A DNA stretch of 64,000 nucleotides from Marasmius tenuissimus (lineage: Eukaryota; Basidiomycota; Agaricomycetes; Agaricales; Marasmiaceae), in the NCBI GenBank assembly GCA_029532415.1, contig JAQOTA010000015.1, forward strand, positions 1,364,001-1,428,000, written 5' to 3'. Under the pieces are notes generated by a model. It had not been told where the DNA came from. It made no database searches and saw only the letters and a program-made list of their open reading frames with translations. Both the position numbers and the translations under genes were made by a program. Numbering within the stretch: position 1 is the first letter of the stretch; each line of letters opens with the position of its first letter. Shown here one piece after another: positions 10,114-20,300 of this stretch.

Positions 10114-11694
10114 TCAAAGGAGTATTCTGCGGGCCACATTCAGCCGCAAACCAGCGTCCCTCAAGCACTCCAGAGACCTCAATCTACATTCCCTAGCATC
10201 CCTCTTCATGACCGTAATGTGAACCGACCGCAAACATGCCACACCAACTTCGCTCACCTCCTTAGGATCCGGTATCCATCGTGAAGAAATCGCGTCGAAT
10301 AGATCCTCCTCAATTAGGCCGTTCCTCCGCATCACAAAAGTGACATCCGTGAGATGAGGTAGGTAGATGTGACCAGATTGTAAGACCTCATGTTGGTGAC
10401 ACACAACGAACCGCCGGAGGAACGACTCCGTAATCATTTGATTGGGTGCGTCGAGTCGCCGTTCTTCGATCTCGAGGGTCGTCAGGGATGGAATGAGCTC
10501 GAGGAGCGTTATGGTCTGACGATCCGATATCGGAAGGCGATTCAAGGAGAGGGACGTCAAGGAACAGGCGGAACAGGTTAGGAAATTTGAGATAGTCGTG
10601 GTTGAGTTGGCCCAAGATGTCCAGGACTTTCTGTCGCCAGACAGGGTAAGAAATTTAAGTCCCGGGAGGGCAAAATATCGCAGACTAGTATCTGCATCTT
10701 CCTCCGTGTCCCAGCTGAAGGTGGCGGACCGTACGGTGGGAGAAAGTGTTTGTGATAGAGTGTTTTGGTCGTTGCTACCGCGTAGATGAAGCAGACGGAG
10801 GACCTCCAGATGCGTAAATGAAGATACGAATCCCAAAACGTCGGGTGTGCTCCCACCCCATATCTGTACCGTTTTGATCGAATCCAATGGTAGGTCGAAA
10901 CGGCCGTCGCTCAGAGTACGTCCGTCTATTTTTAAGGTATGGAGGGAGGGACTGTCCTTGAAAAGATTATAGAGTGCAGGAGAGATCATGCCGACACTGT
11001 TTATGTCTAGACTTTGGAGGTTTTGTAGGGCAGAATGGCCTGGGAAGATGGTCGTAGGCCCAGGGAACCGCAGACAAACGTGCCGCCAGCGAGCACTGCT
11101 CTGGACTAGAATTCGCAAGATGGATGATATGCCTGTCTCCATGCCGTCCGTGGTCCCAGCGAAAACAAGCTCCAAGTCAAGCGGTTGACTTCCTGACCGT
11201 TCAACAAGTGTATGAACTAATTTAGTCAGCTTGGAGAATCGTCCTTCCCAAAAGGCGAATGCTATCCGGAGAGCAGACCACAAACTAGACCTCGACACAA
11301 CAATATCTCGCCAGCGTCCACACACCATCGAAAGTTGAAAGGCGGAAGGAACACAATAGGGTTCCAGTCGGTTCACGGAGCACGCGAACGAGAAAATGGT
11401 TGAGAGAACCTCTGTCGGGAGGCGGCGGACTGGGGACAATAAGGAACGACATCTCTCCACCGTTGTCTGCAAACCCTTCTTCTTATTCTCCAATAGTCGC
11501 ATAGCCAATATAAGCCTATTCATCTCGACTTCACAATCATTGATCTCCTTCTCGGCGTCCAACAGAAATTGCGAGATGACGTTACGATGAGAGCTTGTAG
11601 TGATGCTTCGAAACAAAGTGTTCATCTGGGAGATTCGATTGGAGGGAAATGGGACGCGTTCGGTCGGATATAACCTTGTAACCAGATCGCCCAT
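10114..11694 (-). CDS. F-box protein, type I of the duplicated module
   Basis: 526 residues. The start is set at the ATG at 11694 (MGDLVTRLYPTERVPF); the frame is open further upstream but has no ATG. Family signature LFRSITTSSHRNVISQFLLD, a coiled coil, F-box from LLSPVRRLPTEVLSTIF to MVCGRWRDIVVSRSSLW, leucine-rich repeats (LSLNRLPISDRQTITLL), and C-terminal SRWIPDPKEVSEVGVACLRS…LECLRDAGLRLNV. A 5' UTR intron (GTGGGTTCTC…CTGAATCCTAG, about 11771-11830) is supported because the same donor, spacing and acceptor recur in the broken copy at 17.7 kb. The gene is divergent from the decayed cyclin/tail locus at 12.2 kb, and the same divergent order is seen at 17.6-17.9 kb. SCF adaptor role inferred, substrate unknown. 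Confidence 0.82.
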   Translation of the reverse strand: MGDLVTRLYPTERVPFPSNRISQMNTLFRSITTSSHRNVISQFLLDAEKEINDCEVEMNRLILAMRLLENKKKGLQTTVERCRSLLSPVRRLPTEVLSTIFSFACSVNRLEPYCVPSAFQLSMVCGRWRDIVVSRSSLWSALRIAFAFWEGRFSKLTKLVHTLVERSGSQPLDLELVFAGTTDGMETGISSILRILVQSSARWRHVCLRFPGPTTIFPGHSALQNLQSLDINSVGMISPALYNLFKDSPSLHTLKIDGRTLSDGRFDLPLDSIKTVQIWGGSTPDVLGFVSSFTHLEVLRLLHLRGSNDQNTLSQTLSPTVRSATFSWDTEEDADTSLRYFALPGLKFLTLSGDRKSWTSWANSTTTISNFLTCSACSLTSLSLNRLPISDRQTITLLELIPSLTTLEIEERRLDAPNQMITESFLRRFVVCHQHEVLQSGHIYLPHLTDVTFVMRRNGLIEEDLFDAISSRWIPDPKEVSEVGVACLRSVHITVMKRDARECRLRSLECLRDAGLRLNVARRILL

Positions 11695-12217
11695 GTTATA
11701 TAGAGCAATTTGCTGCTGTTTCGGTTCAAAAAACGCGATCTTCAACGAAAGTAATTGCAGCTGAGATTCAACTAGGATTCAGAGAATGAGAAACGAACGA
11801 AGAGCGAGCATCGTGATTGAGAACCCACCTAAAAACGCTTGAAAGCGTCTTAAAAGCAGTAAAATTGAGGTCTTCAAGGCTCGGACCTCAGAGGTGATGT
11901 GTTGGAGAGAGGCTGGCTGAGGCTGGGCAAGCCGCAAAAAAAGTGCTGATCATAACTGGAACGGAAATTGGGCGCTGAAATTCTCAAGCACGTGCGACTA
12001 CCGCTAGTGCACAGCCCGATTGCCGCCTTGTCCCCAGCTAGTTATGCAACGCACAATCCTCTCTTGTTCAATCAAGTGGGAGCTTGCCTATCGATCGATC
12101 TCTCCGTCTTATCGCTGTGTATAAACATAGAACGATGGTGATTGTCTCAGTGCAATCAAAAGTATTCCAAGGTCTTTTATCCACCAACCCAGCCAACCGC
12201 CGAATAATACCATAACC
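11695..12217. other. Divergent leader region
   Basis: Contains the 5' UTR intron of the type I F-box gene (about 11771-11830) and the probable promoter of the lost cyclin. No other gene seen. Confidence 0.4.
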
Positions 12218-13185
12218 ACGAGACGTTGCTCGTCCATATCCCGCAGCTCAGACTGCCGTGGCTTGTAGCCGACGCCCCTCACCGGACAAAACTGCCTCCC
12301 CCTCGCATCCCTTGTCCTTCTCCAGCATCTAAAAGTCTGGCTCCCAACGGCGCACGACGCGTCAGGCTACCGGCTGCTCAGAGCCGCATTTGCGATAGCT
12401 AGCAAGGTCATCTAGGACGACACTTATTCGAACAAGTCGTGGACAATTGTTGCACAACAGATGTTCAAAGTGTGGGAAATTAATCAGATGGAGAAAGAGA
12501 TGTGCAATTACCTAGACTGGGAGACCACGGACTTTGAGGTGGACAATTAATGCCCTCCGACTGTCACTTCATGGAGGTGAAACGAGATTTTAGGTCCTCT
12601 AAAGACTCCATATCCCACGTATCCCTCACAGATAGTATCCAAGCGCGCGGTGGAGGCCGCCTCTCCGTCTTCGACCGACCCCAAGCCGGAGCTGAACTCC
12701 ACAACATCTCCAGTGGCTTCTACCGCAAGCCCTCATAAAGGCAGATTCACCGACTTGAACTTGAGTTCTCCGATCCTCGATACCCCATTGCCCAGTTCCT
12801 CCAGTATGTTCTCCGCTGGTCAGGCCCGTTTTCCAACATCTTCATCTTCATTTCGATCTGCAGCACATGCAGAAAACCCCAAAACCGAACCCGAGAATGT
12901 GATGTCCAAGTCGTCTCAAAAGCGAAACAGATACTGGGCTACCCCGTCAGAACTATACTACAACGAAACTATCCACACCCACTCGCATAACCCATCAACA
13001 CGACAAATTCCCATTCTTATATCGCGAAGTTCGTACACCAAATCGCAACCGTCTGTGTTCTTGCCTTCTGGTACCCGTATCCAGGCTGGCACTACGTTCC
13101 TCATTCGTCATTCAGTTGGTTGTATGGATGGTGGGACTCGACATGGTCGGCATGGCCACGATGGGGCTGGGATTGGGGTGCTTAA
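12218..13185 (+). pseudogene. Decayed Pho85-type cyclin joined to the N/H-rich, Trp-rich tail module
   Basis: 12218-12550 reads as a fungal Pho85-type (PCL) cyclin box broken by frameshifts and an in-frame TAG. Recognisable pieces are APHRTKL, then LVLLQHLKVWLPTA, then AFAIASKVI followed by the stop, then DDTYSNKSWTIVAQQMF and EINQMEKEMCNYLDWE. Around 12600-12740 the cyclin C-terminal region continues (YPTYPSQIVSKR, ELNSTTSP). From about 12720 it becomes the tail shared with the genes at 17949 and 21296 (EPENVMSKS, YNETIHTHSHN). A 1-bp deletion near 12985 then shifts the frame. In the shifted frame the hydrophobic segment (FVHQIATVCVLAFWY) and the Trp-rich end run to a TAA at 13183-13185. The N/H-rich part is shortened relative to the other copies. 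A dead gene is likely, though its 3' half could still be transcribed. It matters as a third N-terminal partner of the tail module. Confidence 0.7.
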
Positions 13186-14094
13186 GAAGCCCATGCATCT
13201 GCCAGATCTCTTGTGGTCAGTTGCCAGTCGGAGTCGGTTGATTCGTAATCTAGATGTGTTCTGTTCCCCGTTCATCTCTAAGATTACTACGCCCTTGCCT
13301 CGACTTCGATTCTGTTTATCCCTAATTTCTTTTCTATCACTCATCTCCACCTGTTAGGAGTTTCTATTCCTATCTAGGGCCGGTATCATGCATCCAGTTG
13401 TAGAAATCCCTCAGAATACTCAAGATGTATCACATACTTGAACAAATCTCACGATATCCCTTTACTCTCCATGCCACATTAGTAGTCCGGACAACATCCT
13501 TTTCTCTTCTTCAGGCTCCTCGTCCAATCATAGATCATGAGCTCGGGATCTATGTTCAGTTACGCGCGCAAGTCATAGCCCACAGACGTATTCACGTTGG
13601 CTTGAACTGACTGTTTCCATTGGATACGCGGCTCTGAACCTATAGTCATAATCTTCAACTTGGGACGCATGCAAATGTTGTTAAGTGAAGGTCGCGAAAT
13701 CACCACTGCCTTGCACCCACAGGCACCCACAAATTCACGCTCTATGTGTAAACGGTTTCTCAGGAGTCGTTGTCGCCGTTGTCTGTCCTCGGTTCCGGTC
13801 TTCGAGATGCCTCGTATTTCCCTACAAAGCTTCGCAATTTTTCCCCACCATGATTCCCTCTACCATCAAGCAAGCGCTAGAAGGCGCCCTCGCCTACCCA
13901 GCCCAACTTGTGTTTGACTCGGTCATTCTAACGAGATATGTAGAGGAAGAACTTAGTGCCTGGGGAGCATCTTGTTGCCGTTGTGTAAGATTAGAGGTAC
14001 ACATAAAAGCGACAGATATTGCATGCATTAAAAACTCAAAATATTCAGATTAAGGCAGGCGAACACATAGCACGAGTCTCCTCTCCCCCCTACT
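13186..14094. repeat. Duplicated intergenic flank, copy 1 (matches 22465-23304)
   Basis: Most of this stretch aligns by eye with the flank of the Zn2Cys6 gene, interrupted by small indels. Shared blocks include a ladder ending TTAGGAGTTTCTATTCCTAT at 13354-13373, a later block with 'cacaggcacccac', and a block coding for a short open frame (MIPSTIKQALEGALAYP, from 13850). It lies between the tail locus and the convergent type II F-box gene in both places. Confidence 0.65.
13353..13380 (+). terminator. Conserved 3'-flank motif of the tail loci
   Basis: GTTAGGAGTTTCTATTCCTA and the following TCTAGGG recur 3' of all three tail loci (here, at 19290 and at 22603) while nearby sequence has drifted. 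The position fits a 3' UTR or polyadenylation signal region. Function is inferred from position only. Confidence 0.35.
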
Positions 14095-15711
14095 TCATCC
14101 CGTCGCTGACCGGCAGACCACATTAAGCCGTAGCCCAGCATCTCGAAAACATCTCAAAGAATCGAGGGCGGAGCCAGATTCTCCGCCACTGCCCACCACA
14201 GTAACGTCGACAAACCGAAGACACTGTATCCCAATATCCTTCGCCCGCGCTACATCCGGAGCCCACCGAGACGCAACGGCAGTGAAGTCTTCCTCAGGTA
14301 GACCCTGCGCCTTGACTTTGAACGTGATGTCAGTGAGAAGGGGGAGGAAGCTCGTCCCAGGATGTCCGATCCAGTGGCTCTCCTGATCCACAACAAATTG
14401 GCGAAGAAAGGTGCTGGTCACGATCTTGTTGGGGCCGGCTATTGAGAGGTCTAACTCCTCTATTCGAAGAGAGGTCAAAGTGGGTACAAGTTTCATGAGA
14501 GTCACTGTCTGCGTATCGGTTATGGGAAGGGACTCGAGACATAGCGACGTTATCAAGCAACCGGACCGTGTCAAAAAATCGGCTACCGCAGAGCCTTGCC
14601 AACTTGGCCAAGTCCTCGGTAATTTTTCACGCCACTTTGCGCAGGAAGAAATCGTGAGAGTCTTCAGCGACGGGATCGTCAAATGTTGAGATACATCGTC
14701 AAGATCCTCTTGGGCCTTGGCGGAGAGGGACAATGTTTTGATAGTGGAGGAGAGGACGTGTTGTACCTCCGCACTGTCCTGCTTGACAATGAAGCTCAAA
14801 GATAACTCCTGGACGCGTGGAATCCTTCCCAAAAGATTCACAGCGACCCGAGTATACGCGGCTTCGAGTGTCACTCTCATCATCTGTGGAAGGGGTAGGC
14901 CAAGCTTCGGCTGTCCTACTGATCCTTCCATCCACAGGTTGCGCAGTGAGGGACACGTCCCAAAAAGGCGGCCAATTGTGACAACCCCGGATCGATCTGC
15001 TTTTGAAGCTGGTCGAGCGATTAGATGGAAGGATTCCAGCAATGGGAGTACCTCCCCTTGAAGAGCAGGGAAGAGAAGTTCTGGTCGGGCGAAGGTTTCT
15101 GGGATTGAAATTGTGAAATGACGCCAGCGACTGCAACTTCGAGAGAGGGTCTCAATCACCGCCAAAGGGTCAAGTTCATAATGTTCATCTGGGAAGGAAA
15201 TTTTGAAGGTGAGGGGATGGATCCTCGAGCGGTCCGTGTACAAGACCGTCAGACGAGTTAGAATATCCAACTTTTCCTTCCATGAGCCAAAAGGGATCTC
15301 GAGAGATGACCATAATATCGGCGATGACAGAACCGCATCTCTCCAGCGCCCGCACACCATGGCAATACGAATGGCGGAAGGGAGTGATGAAGGTTCCAAG
15401 GTGTTGACTTCGCAGGAGAATGAGAACACATTGGTGAGCACCTCGAGTGGTAGTCGGTGAACAGGCGACAACAAAGAACGACATTTATCCATGGATGTAT
15501 TCAGGTTGCGCTTTTTTATCTCGAGTAGATGAATTGCCGTCTGGAGACGATTTATCTCTGCCTGACAGTCTTTCAGCTCTGTCTCAGCATCTAGAAGAAA
15601 TTGAGAGATGGTTTGTCGGTCCAGGGAAGTGACGGTGTTGCGAAAGAAGTTGCGAATATCGGGAAGGAATTTCGTTGGCGTTGGGACGCAATTTTTGAAC
15701 GTAAAAGGCAT
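14095..15711 (-). CDS. F-box protein, type II of the duplicated module
   Basis: 538 residues from the ATG at 15711 (MPFTFKNCVPTPTKFLPDI). Signature FFRNTVTSLDRQTISQFLLD, coiled coil, F-box from LLSPVHRLPLEVLTNVF to MVCGRWRDAVLSSPILW, leucine-rich repeats (LCLESLPITDTQTVTLM), and the C-terminal VASRWAPDVARAKDIGIQCLR…SLRCFRDAGLRLNV. The start is favoured because the paralogue at 23305 has an identical layout: a donor (GTGAGTAC here) in the leader, an acceptor (TTTCGCATAG here, TTTCACGTAG there) about 40 bp before the ATG, and divergent sequence between. It is convergent with the tail locus at 12.2 kb and followed upstream by a GH16 relic, as in the other module copies. SCF adaptor role inferred. 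Confidence 0.84.
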   Translation of the reverse strand: MPFTFKNCVPTPTKFLPDIRNFFRNTVTSLDRQTISQFLLDAETELKDCQAEINRLQTAIHLLEIKKRNLNTSMDKCRSLLSPVHRLPLEVLTNVFSFSCEVNTLEPSSLPSAIRIAMVCGRWRDAVLSSPILWSSLEIPFGSWKEKLDILTRLTVLYTDRSRIHPLTFKISFPDEHYELDPLAVIETLSRSCSRWRHFTISIPETFARPELLFPALQGEVLPLLESFHLIARPASKADRSGVVTIGRLFGTCPSLRNLWMEGSVGQPKLGLPLPQMMRVTLEAAYTRVAVNLLGRIPRVQELSLSFIVKQDSAEVQHVLSSTIKTLSLSAKAQEDLDDVSQHLTIPSLKTLTISSCAKWREKLPRTWPSWQGSAVADFLTRSGCLITSLCLESLPITDTQTVTLMKLVPTLTSLRIEELDLSIAGPNKIVTSTFLRQFVVDQESHWIGHPGTSFLPLLTDITFKVKAQGLPEEDFTAVASRWAPDVARAKDIGIQCLRFVDVTVVGSGGESGSALDSLRCFRDAGLRLNVVCRSATG

Positions 15712-16426
15712 GATGAATAGAAATAGAAGGTAACAACGTAGCCAAACTATGCGAAACGCGATTTTTGAGTCGATGAAAAGAGAGAATTGAGTCCTTGTAC
15801 TCACGTTTGTCGACAACTGGAAGATGGTCAGAGTTGTATCACAAGGATCGGCGACCAGAGAATTATGTTGTCCTCGTGAGTGTAGATAGGACGCGAGGAC
15901 GGACGTATATGCGTCAATGTGTCTTTGAGACTCTTGCGAGTATTGTTCAATAGGAACAAAGACTGAATTTCGGAGTCAACTCACTGTGAAGCCGTCTTTT
16001 ACACTGGGGCGTAGAGTAAGCCACAGTATAGATGCCTTCAGAACTCGGAAGGCAATGTGTTGCGTACGTGCAGCCCGTTCGCGTAGGCTCTCAAGATCTC
16101 ACTGGCAGTGGACGGTGGTGGTCAGGAGGATAAAACCGCACCGTGGTAAAGTCATGGCTTCATCCTGGACTCGAAACCACTCACTTCGCGACCCCTCGTA
16201 CCTCGGGGCTGCCGGCAGCGAGGCACGAGCGCAGCGAAGTGAATGGCTCGAGTCTAGCTTCATCCTAACTCGCTCGAAACCGAATCAGTCATGTTGACTA
16301 TGAGTATGTAGATTGCATATGAGTCTCTAGGGTATTTTCTACGGGCACTAGTACTTGGTGTATAGTATTCCCAATTACAAATCGAAAGCCACTGTAACGA
16401 GGCTATTGAACAAAGGCTATCTCATT
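15712..16426. other. Leader of type II F-box gene plus duplicated flank
   Basis: Contains a 5' UTR intron (donor near 15804, acceptor near 15750) and an upstream donor-like CAGTGAGT near 15980. Both have counterparts before the type II copies at 25.2 and 27.8 kb. A block around 16110-16150 (gtggtcaggaggataaaaccgcaccg) also matches 27880-27900. No separate gene recognised. Confidence 0.45.
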
Positions 16427-16965
16427 CCTCACATACATTGCAGAGATCGTCTTCACATAGGTCACTATCGGTTCATCTACCGCATCATCCCAGATAATCG
16501 GTCCCTTGATCCAGTGGGAGGTACTCTGTGCACTGCTGCCGTCCCAGGTTTCCGGAAAAGATCACGAAATCGCGTCGAGGCCAAAGGAACACCGTCGAAG
16601 TAGGTGTCCTCTTTGAACTGTAATGGGGCAATTCGGGGTTGCCGCAACGACAGATCCCGGATTTTTGAGTGATACTGACTCGGAAACACCGATGCCATTC
16701 TAACCGAAAGATTCATATCAGTACACAGGACTGTGTGGGAAGTGGATGTTTGCACCCAACCTGAAGCGTAGTTGCCCGTAGTACTCGAGTCTTGTGGCAA
16801 TTTCATTATTCGAATATTTGGGCTTTTATGCCTTGTCACCGGCTCTTGGGGTGTACGAGCCTGATAGCTGAATTTGCGGCGAGATGCTACAGGCTTCAGG
16901 AGACGTCAGAACCACAGACGGCGAGGAGAAGGAATGAATCGAGGTCGTCATGTGGCTTGAAACCC
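16427..16965 (-). pseudogene. GH16 (CRH-like) transglycosidase pseudogene
   Basis: Matches the intact GH16 gene at 28117-29168 in the same orientation, in pieces. 16427-16610 corresponds to its last exon. 16640-16775 corresponds to its second exon and following intron. 16835-16965 corresponds to the distal part of its first exon. The central exons, including the one with the catalytic DEIDFE motif, and the signal-peptide region are missing. The remaining frames are broken. At about 16966 it abuts a fragment of a type I F-box gene, so a deletion or recombination joined two module copies here. Confidence 0.7.
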
Positions 16966-17560
16966 AGGAAACCGCCGACAATCGCGCCGCCAGCGAGCAC
17001 TGGTCTGAGCCAGATTCCGCATGACGAATGATATGTCTGTCCTCATGTCGTCCGTGATCCCAGCTGCCAGCAAGAGCAATCTCCCAACTGTCAAAAGGCG
17101 ACGGCTAGAGTCCGCAGAGCGGACCACAAGTTAGGCCTCGACACAATTTCTTTCCCTCCCCAGCATCCACACACCATCGAAAGTTGCAAGGCGAAAGAAG
17201 GATAGTGGGGTTCTAATTGGTTCATGAAACACACAAATGAGAAAATGTTCGTCAGAATCGAGAACCTTCATTGAGAGGCGTACTTACTCGTGGCAATAGC
17301 GAATGACACCTCTCCACCTTACCTATGAACCCTTCTTGTTCTCCAACAGCCGCATAGCCAATATAAGCCTATTCATCTCGACTTGACAATCATTCACCTC
17401 CTTCTCAACGTCCAACAGAAATTGCGAGATGACGTTGCGATGAGAGCTTGAGATGGTGCTCGAAATAGAGCGTTCATTTGGGATTTGGGAGATTCGATTG
17501 AAGGGACCGGGAGTGGACGCGTTCGGTCAGAAGAAACCTTGCAACCAGGCCATCTATGTC
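16966..17560 (-). pseudogene. Type I F-box pseudogene
   Basis: Aligns with the N-terminal third of the gene at 10114. The expected start codon has become ATA (17554-17556 region). The coiled-coil part is recognisable at 17330-17470. The F-box VCGRWRD area is at about 17140-17200, and a further block is at 16970-17050. Internal deletions and frameshifts are present, and the whole C-terminal two thirds is gone at the junction with the GH16 relic. Its leader (17640-17710) keeps the 5' UTR intron GTGGGTTCTC…CCCTACAG seen in the intact gene. Confidence 0.72.
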
Positions 17561-17948
17561 GTATAGAGCAATTTTGGTGTTGTGGTTCGAAAAAAAAACG
17601 CGATCCTTAACGAAAGGAATTCCAGTTTTGACTTGGTTGAGACCCCTGTAGGGAATGAATTGAGCGAAGAGTGGATATGGTGATTGAGAACCCACATCCT
17701 GAAAACGCTCAAAGACCTTGCATCAGCGATACAATGGGACCTCCAGTGTCCCAAAAGTGATAGGATGAGAAAAGGCCAAGTAGTAAGATGAATCATGATG
17801 GTTGGGAAATAGAAGTGTCGCACGGCTTGAACGGCAAGAGATGGCAGGATGATTTCGAGATCGAAGCATTTCCGCTGTTCTGGGACCCCGTATATAACCA
17901 CGGCCGACGCAAGCGCGCCTTGATATATGATACGCGACTCACCCGCCA
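17561..17948. other. Divergent leader between F-box relic and TEA gene
   Basis: Holds the relic's 5' UTR intron (about 17645-17695) and the presumed promoter of the TEA-domain gene. Nothing else seen. Confidence 0.4.
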
Positions 17949-18890
17949 ATGCCAGTGACTCCGCCGAAAAGCACTCTTGCACTCCCAGTACACGCGCATC
18001 GCAAATTCCTCGGGTATGGCTCAGGATCAGACGAAGCATGGCCAGAGCACATCCAAGCCATTTTCGTAGACGGCCTCAAAGCATGGGCCAGATTGTCTGG
18101 CGGTCGTTCACGCTGGAGAAACCAGTATCTGGTCGAGTATCTCCATGAAAAGGGCATCACCAGGTCAAATAAACAGGTTGCCTCCCATCTCCATGTTCTC
18201 AGGCATATGTGGAGGGGCGAGCCAGAGTACCATCTTGTCGCCGGTGCCAATGAGCGGCTGTATCAGTCGTGGGTAAGAGGTAATATGTGCGTCTCATTCT
18301 GTATAGCTTACAGTGAAAAGCAGGAAGAGGTTTGTGAGCCTCTACCAGATCCCTCCCTTCCAATGAAATCATTATGGGGTATCTTCAACGAAGGATCCGA
18401 GTCGAACCAAAATCAAAACCGGGCTACCACATACCACAACAAAACTAACCACACCAATTCGGACATCAACGCCACGACAAATTCCCACCCAGCACATCCA
18501 GAAAAACCCAGGCTCCAGCCTGAACCCGAAAACGTGATATCCGAGTCGATTCAGAATCAACCCAAACACCGAGACACCCCGTCAGAAATACATCTCAACG
18601 AAACTATTCACACAAACTCGCACAACACCACCACCACGACAAATTCCAATTCACACAATGTCAACAACATCACGAATGTTCACCACCACCATTATCACGA
18701 ACCCAAGCAGCGTCGGTGGAGTATTACAACGTTCGTACACCAGATCGTGACCGTTTGTGTTCCTGTTTTCTGGTACCCGCACTCAAGCTCGTACCACGCT
18801 CCTCAGTCGTCGTGCGGTGGGGTGAACGGATGGTGGGAATGGATATGGACGCAATGTGGTTGGCAATGGGGCTGGCGTTGGGGTGGTTGA
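17949..18890 (+). CDS. TEA/ATTS-domain protein with N/T/H-rich, hydrophobic and Trp-rich tail
   Basis: Single exon, 313 residues. Residues about 30-95 form a TEA/ATTS DNA-binding domain: AWPEHIQAIFVDGLKAWA, a Gly/Arg loop, then RNQYLVEYLHEKGITRSNKQ and VASHLHVLRHMW, the helix-3 motif seen in Tec1, AbaA and TEAD proteins. It is therefore likely a sequence-specific nuclear factor. After an Asn/Thr-rich linker comes the shared tail: NETIHTNSHN, a T/N run, NITNVHHHHYH, basic KQRRWSIT, hydrophobic HQIVTVCVPVFWY, and a Trp-rich C-terminus (GWWEWIWTQCGWQWGWRWGG). The tail is close at nucleotide level to those at 12.6 and 22.2 kb, while the N-terminal half is unrelated. It is divergent from a type I F-box relic and convergent with a type II F-box relic. 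The hydrophobic segment might anchor it to a membrane; that is inference. Confidence 0.75.
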   Translation: MPVTPPKSTLALPVHAHRKFLGYGSGSDEAWPEHIQAIFVDGLKAWARLSGGRSRWRNQYLVEYLHEKGITRSNKQVASHLHVLRHMWRGEPEYHLVAGANERLYQSWVRGNMCVSFCIAYSEKQEEVCEPLPDPSLPMKSLWGIFNEGSESNQNQNRATTYHNKTNHTNSDINATTNSHPAHPEKPRLQPEPENVISESIQNQPKHRDTPSEIHLNETIHTNSHNTTTTTNSNSHNVNNITNVHHHHYHEPKQRRWSITTFVHQIVTVCVPVFWYPHSSSYHAPQSSCGGVNGWWEWIWTQCGWQWGWRWGG

Positions 18891-19583
18891 GAGGGTCACT
18901 TATCGATGGCCCTCGCCTCTCCACCACGTCCGCGCTGGCGCCGACATCGGAGTCAGGGGTCAAAAGGCCATGACTTCTGAGGCTTCCCTCAGCGCGAGAG
19001 GAGCTTCCTATGGTACAACACGGTTCAGGCTTTTTCATTTACGGTTTTAGGCGAGTAGGGATCTTCTCTACACATAACAGCAGTCCCTCGATGGTGTTCA
19101 ACACGCCATCTTAAGAACGACTGCCCCACCAAAAATTTGGGTTCTCGTGGTCGGCTGGGAGCTGGTCCAGATCTATGTGTTCTCTGTTTACAAGGTTACT
19201 GCGTCCTCCATTGGATTCGGTTCCATTTATCTTTATTCTTATTTATGCTATGACTCATTTCTCATCTATCTCATCTATCATTTCCACCAGTTAGGAGTTT
19301 CTATGCCTATCTAGGGTCGGTCTGACTGTAGTCTGAAAGTTTGCCTTTAAGAATTCAAACTATTTATCTAAAACCCACGTCACAGAGTCCAGACAGTGTT
19401 CAAGGTTCTTGCTCCTTCATCAAAAGTACTAGCTCAAGCCTGGGCGATTTGTGCTCGATTGTGGACCCAGGACACAAGTCGCAAACCACGAATCCCCACT
19501 GCTCTCACTGAATACGCGACTCGGGATGGCCATGGCTCTCGGACGAAGGTTGCAATAATATATATTTTGCGCCCACAAGCACC
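18891..19583. repeat. Duplicated intergenic flank, copy 2 (diverged)
   Basis: 3' flank of the TEA gene. Blocks at about 19145-19325 (gtggtcggctggga, then the GTTAGGAGTTTCTATGCCTA motif at 19290) and at 19560-19585 (gcccacaagcacccacc) match the flanks at 13.2-13.75 and 22.49-22.95 kb. The intervening sequence is diverged or replaced. Confidence 0.5.
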
Positions 19584-20105
19584 CACCATTGAAGTCAGAA
19601 TCCCCGCCACTGCCCACCACAGTAATATCGTCGACAGGCCGAAGACACTATCCCGATATAATTCTTCAGTACACACTGCCCCAGCATCAAGTCGCTGAGA
19701 GGGGGAGGAAGGTGGTTCCAACGTCCCATCTGGTAGCTCTCTTGGTTGACGACCGCACGAGATGGCGAAGAAAGATGCTGCCAATGGTCGCGATTTTTAT
19801 TGGATTTGGCTTTTCCGAGCTCTGGTTTCTCTATCCGAAGGAAAGTCAGCGTGTGCATGAGTTTCAAAAACGCCCTGGTCTATGTACCAATTATAGGAAG
19901 AGATTGGAGGGATTAAGAGGTGAGCGGTAACGGAGCAACCAGGACGCGACAGGAGGTTCTCAATCCCCCGCCAACGTGGCTAGGTTTTCAGTGAATTTGA
20001 ACGCGAGTCGGGCGAAGTCGATATGGCGAGGGTTTCCAGAAACGGTATCGTCAAACGTTGAAATAGACTGTCGATATCTGCTTGAGTGCGGACTTGAGAA
20101 GGACT
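19584..20105 (-). pseudogene. Type II F-box pseudogene (C-terminal relic)
   Basis: Matches the C-terminal part of the gene at 23305 in the same orientation, for example the complements of the GGxxD motif region, 'gagagggggaggaaggtggttcca', and 'gttgacgaccgca…agatggcgaagaaa'. Several indels break the frame. The F-box and coiled-coil parts are absent. It occupies the position expected for the type II gene of module copy 2, convergent with the TEA gene. Confidence 0.72.
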
Positions 20106-20300
20106 GTACGATTTAGAAATGGGTGACTTGCCTGAGGTTGCCTCGCCATTCGACTCATCGGATTGTATTCTTTCTAAGGAGGGTGTTGGGCAGGTGGGCC
20201 TTCATTGATTTATCAAGAGTGGTAGGTAGTTTCGAGGGGGTATCGGAGACAAGTCGATCGAAATCGCCGACAGTGGACACGGACTCGCTCGTATGAGAAT

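Noticed and set aside
18270..18320. Possible 41-bp intron in the TEA gene (GTAAGAGG…TTACAG)
   Set aside because: Splicing it would bring an immediate in-frame TGA, whereas the unspliced frame is open to the tail.
19000..20200. CRISPR or regular short repeat array
   Set aside because: No regularly spaced identical repeats occur anywhere in the window; the genome is eukaryotic and the repeats seen are duplicated genes and TIR elements.
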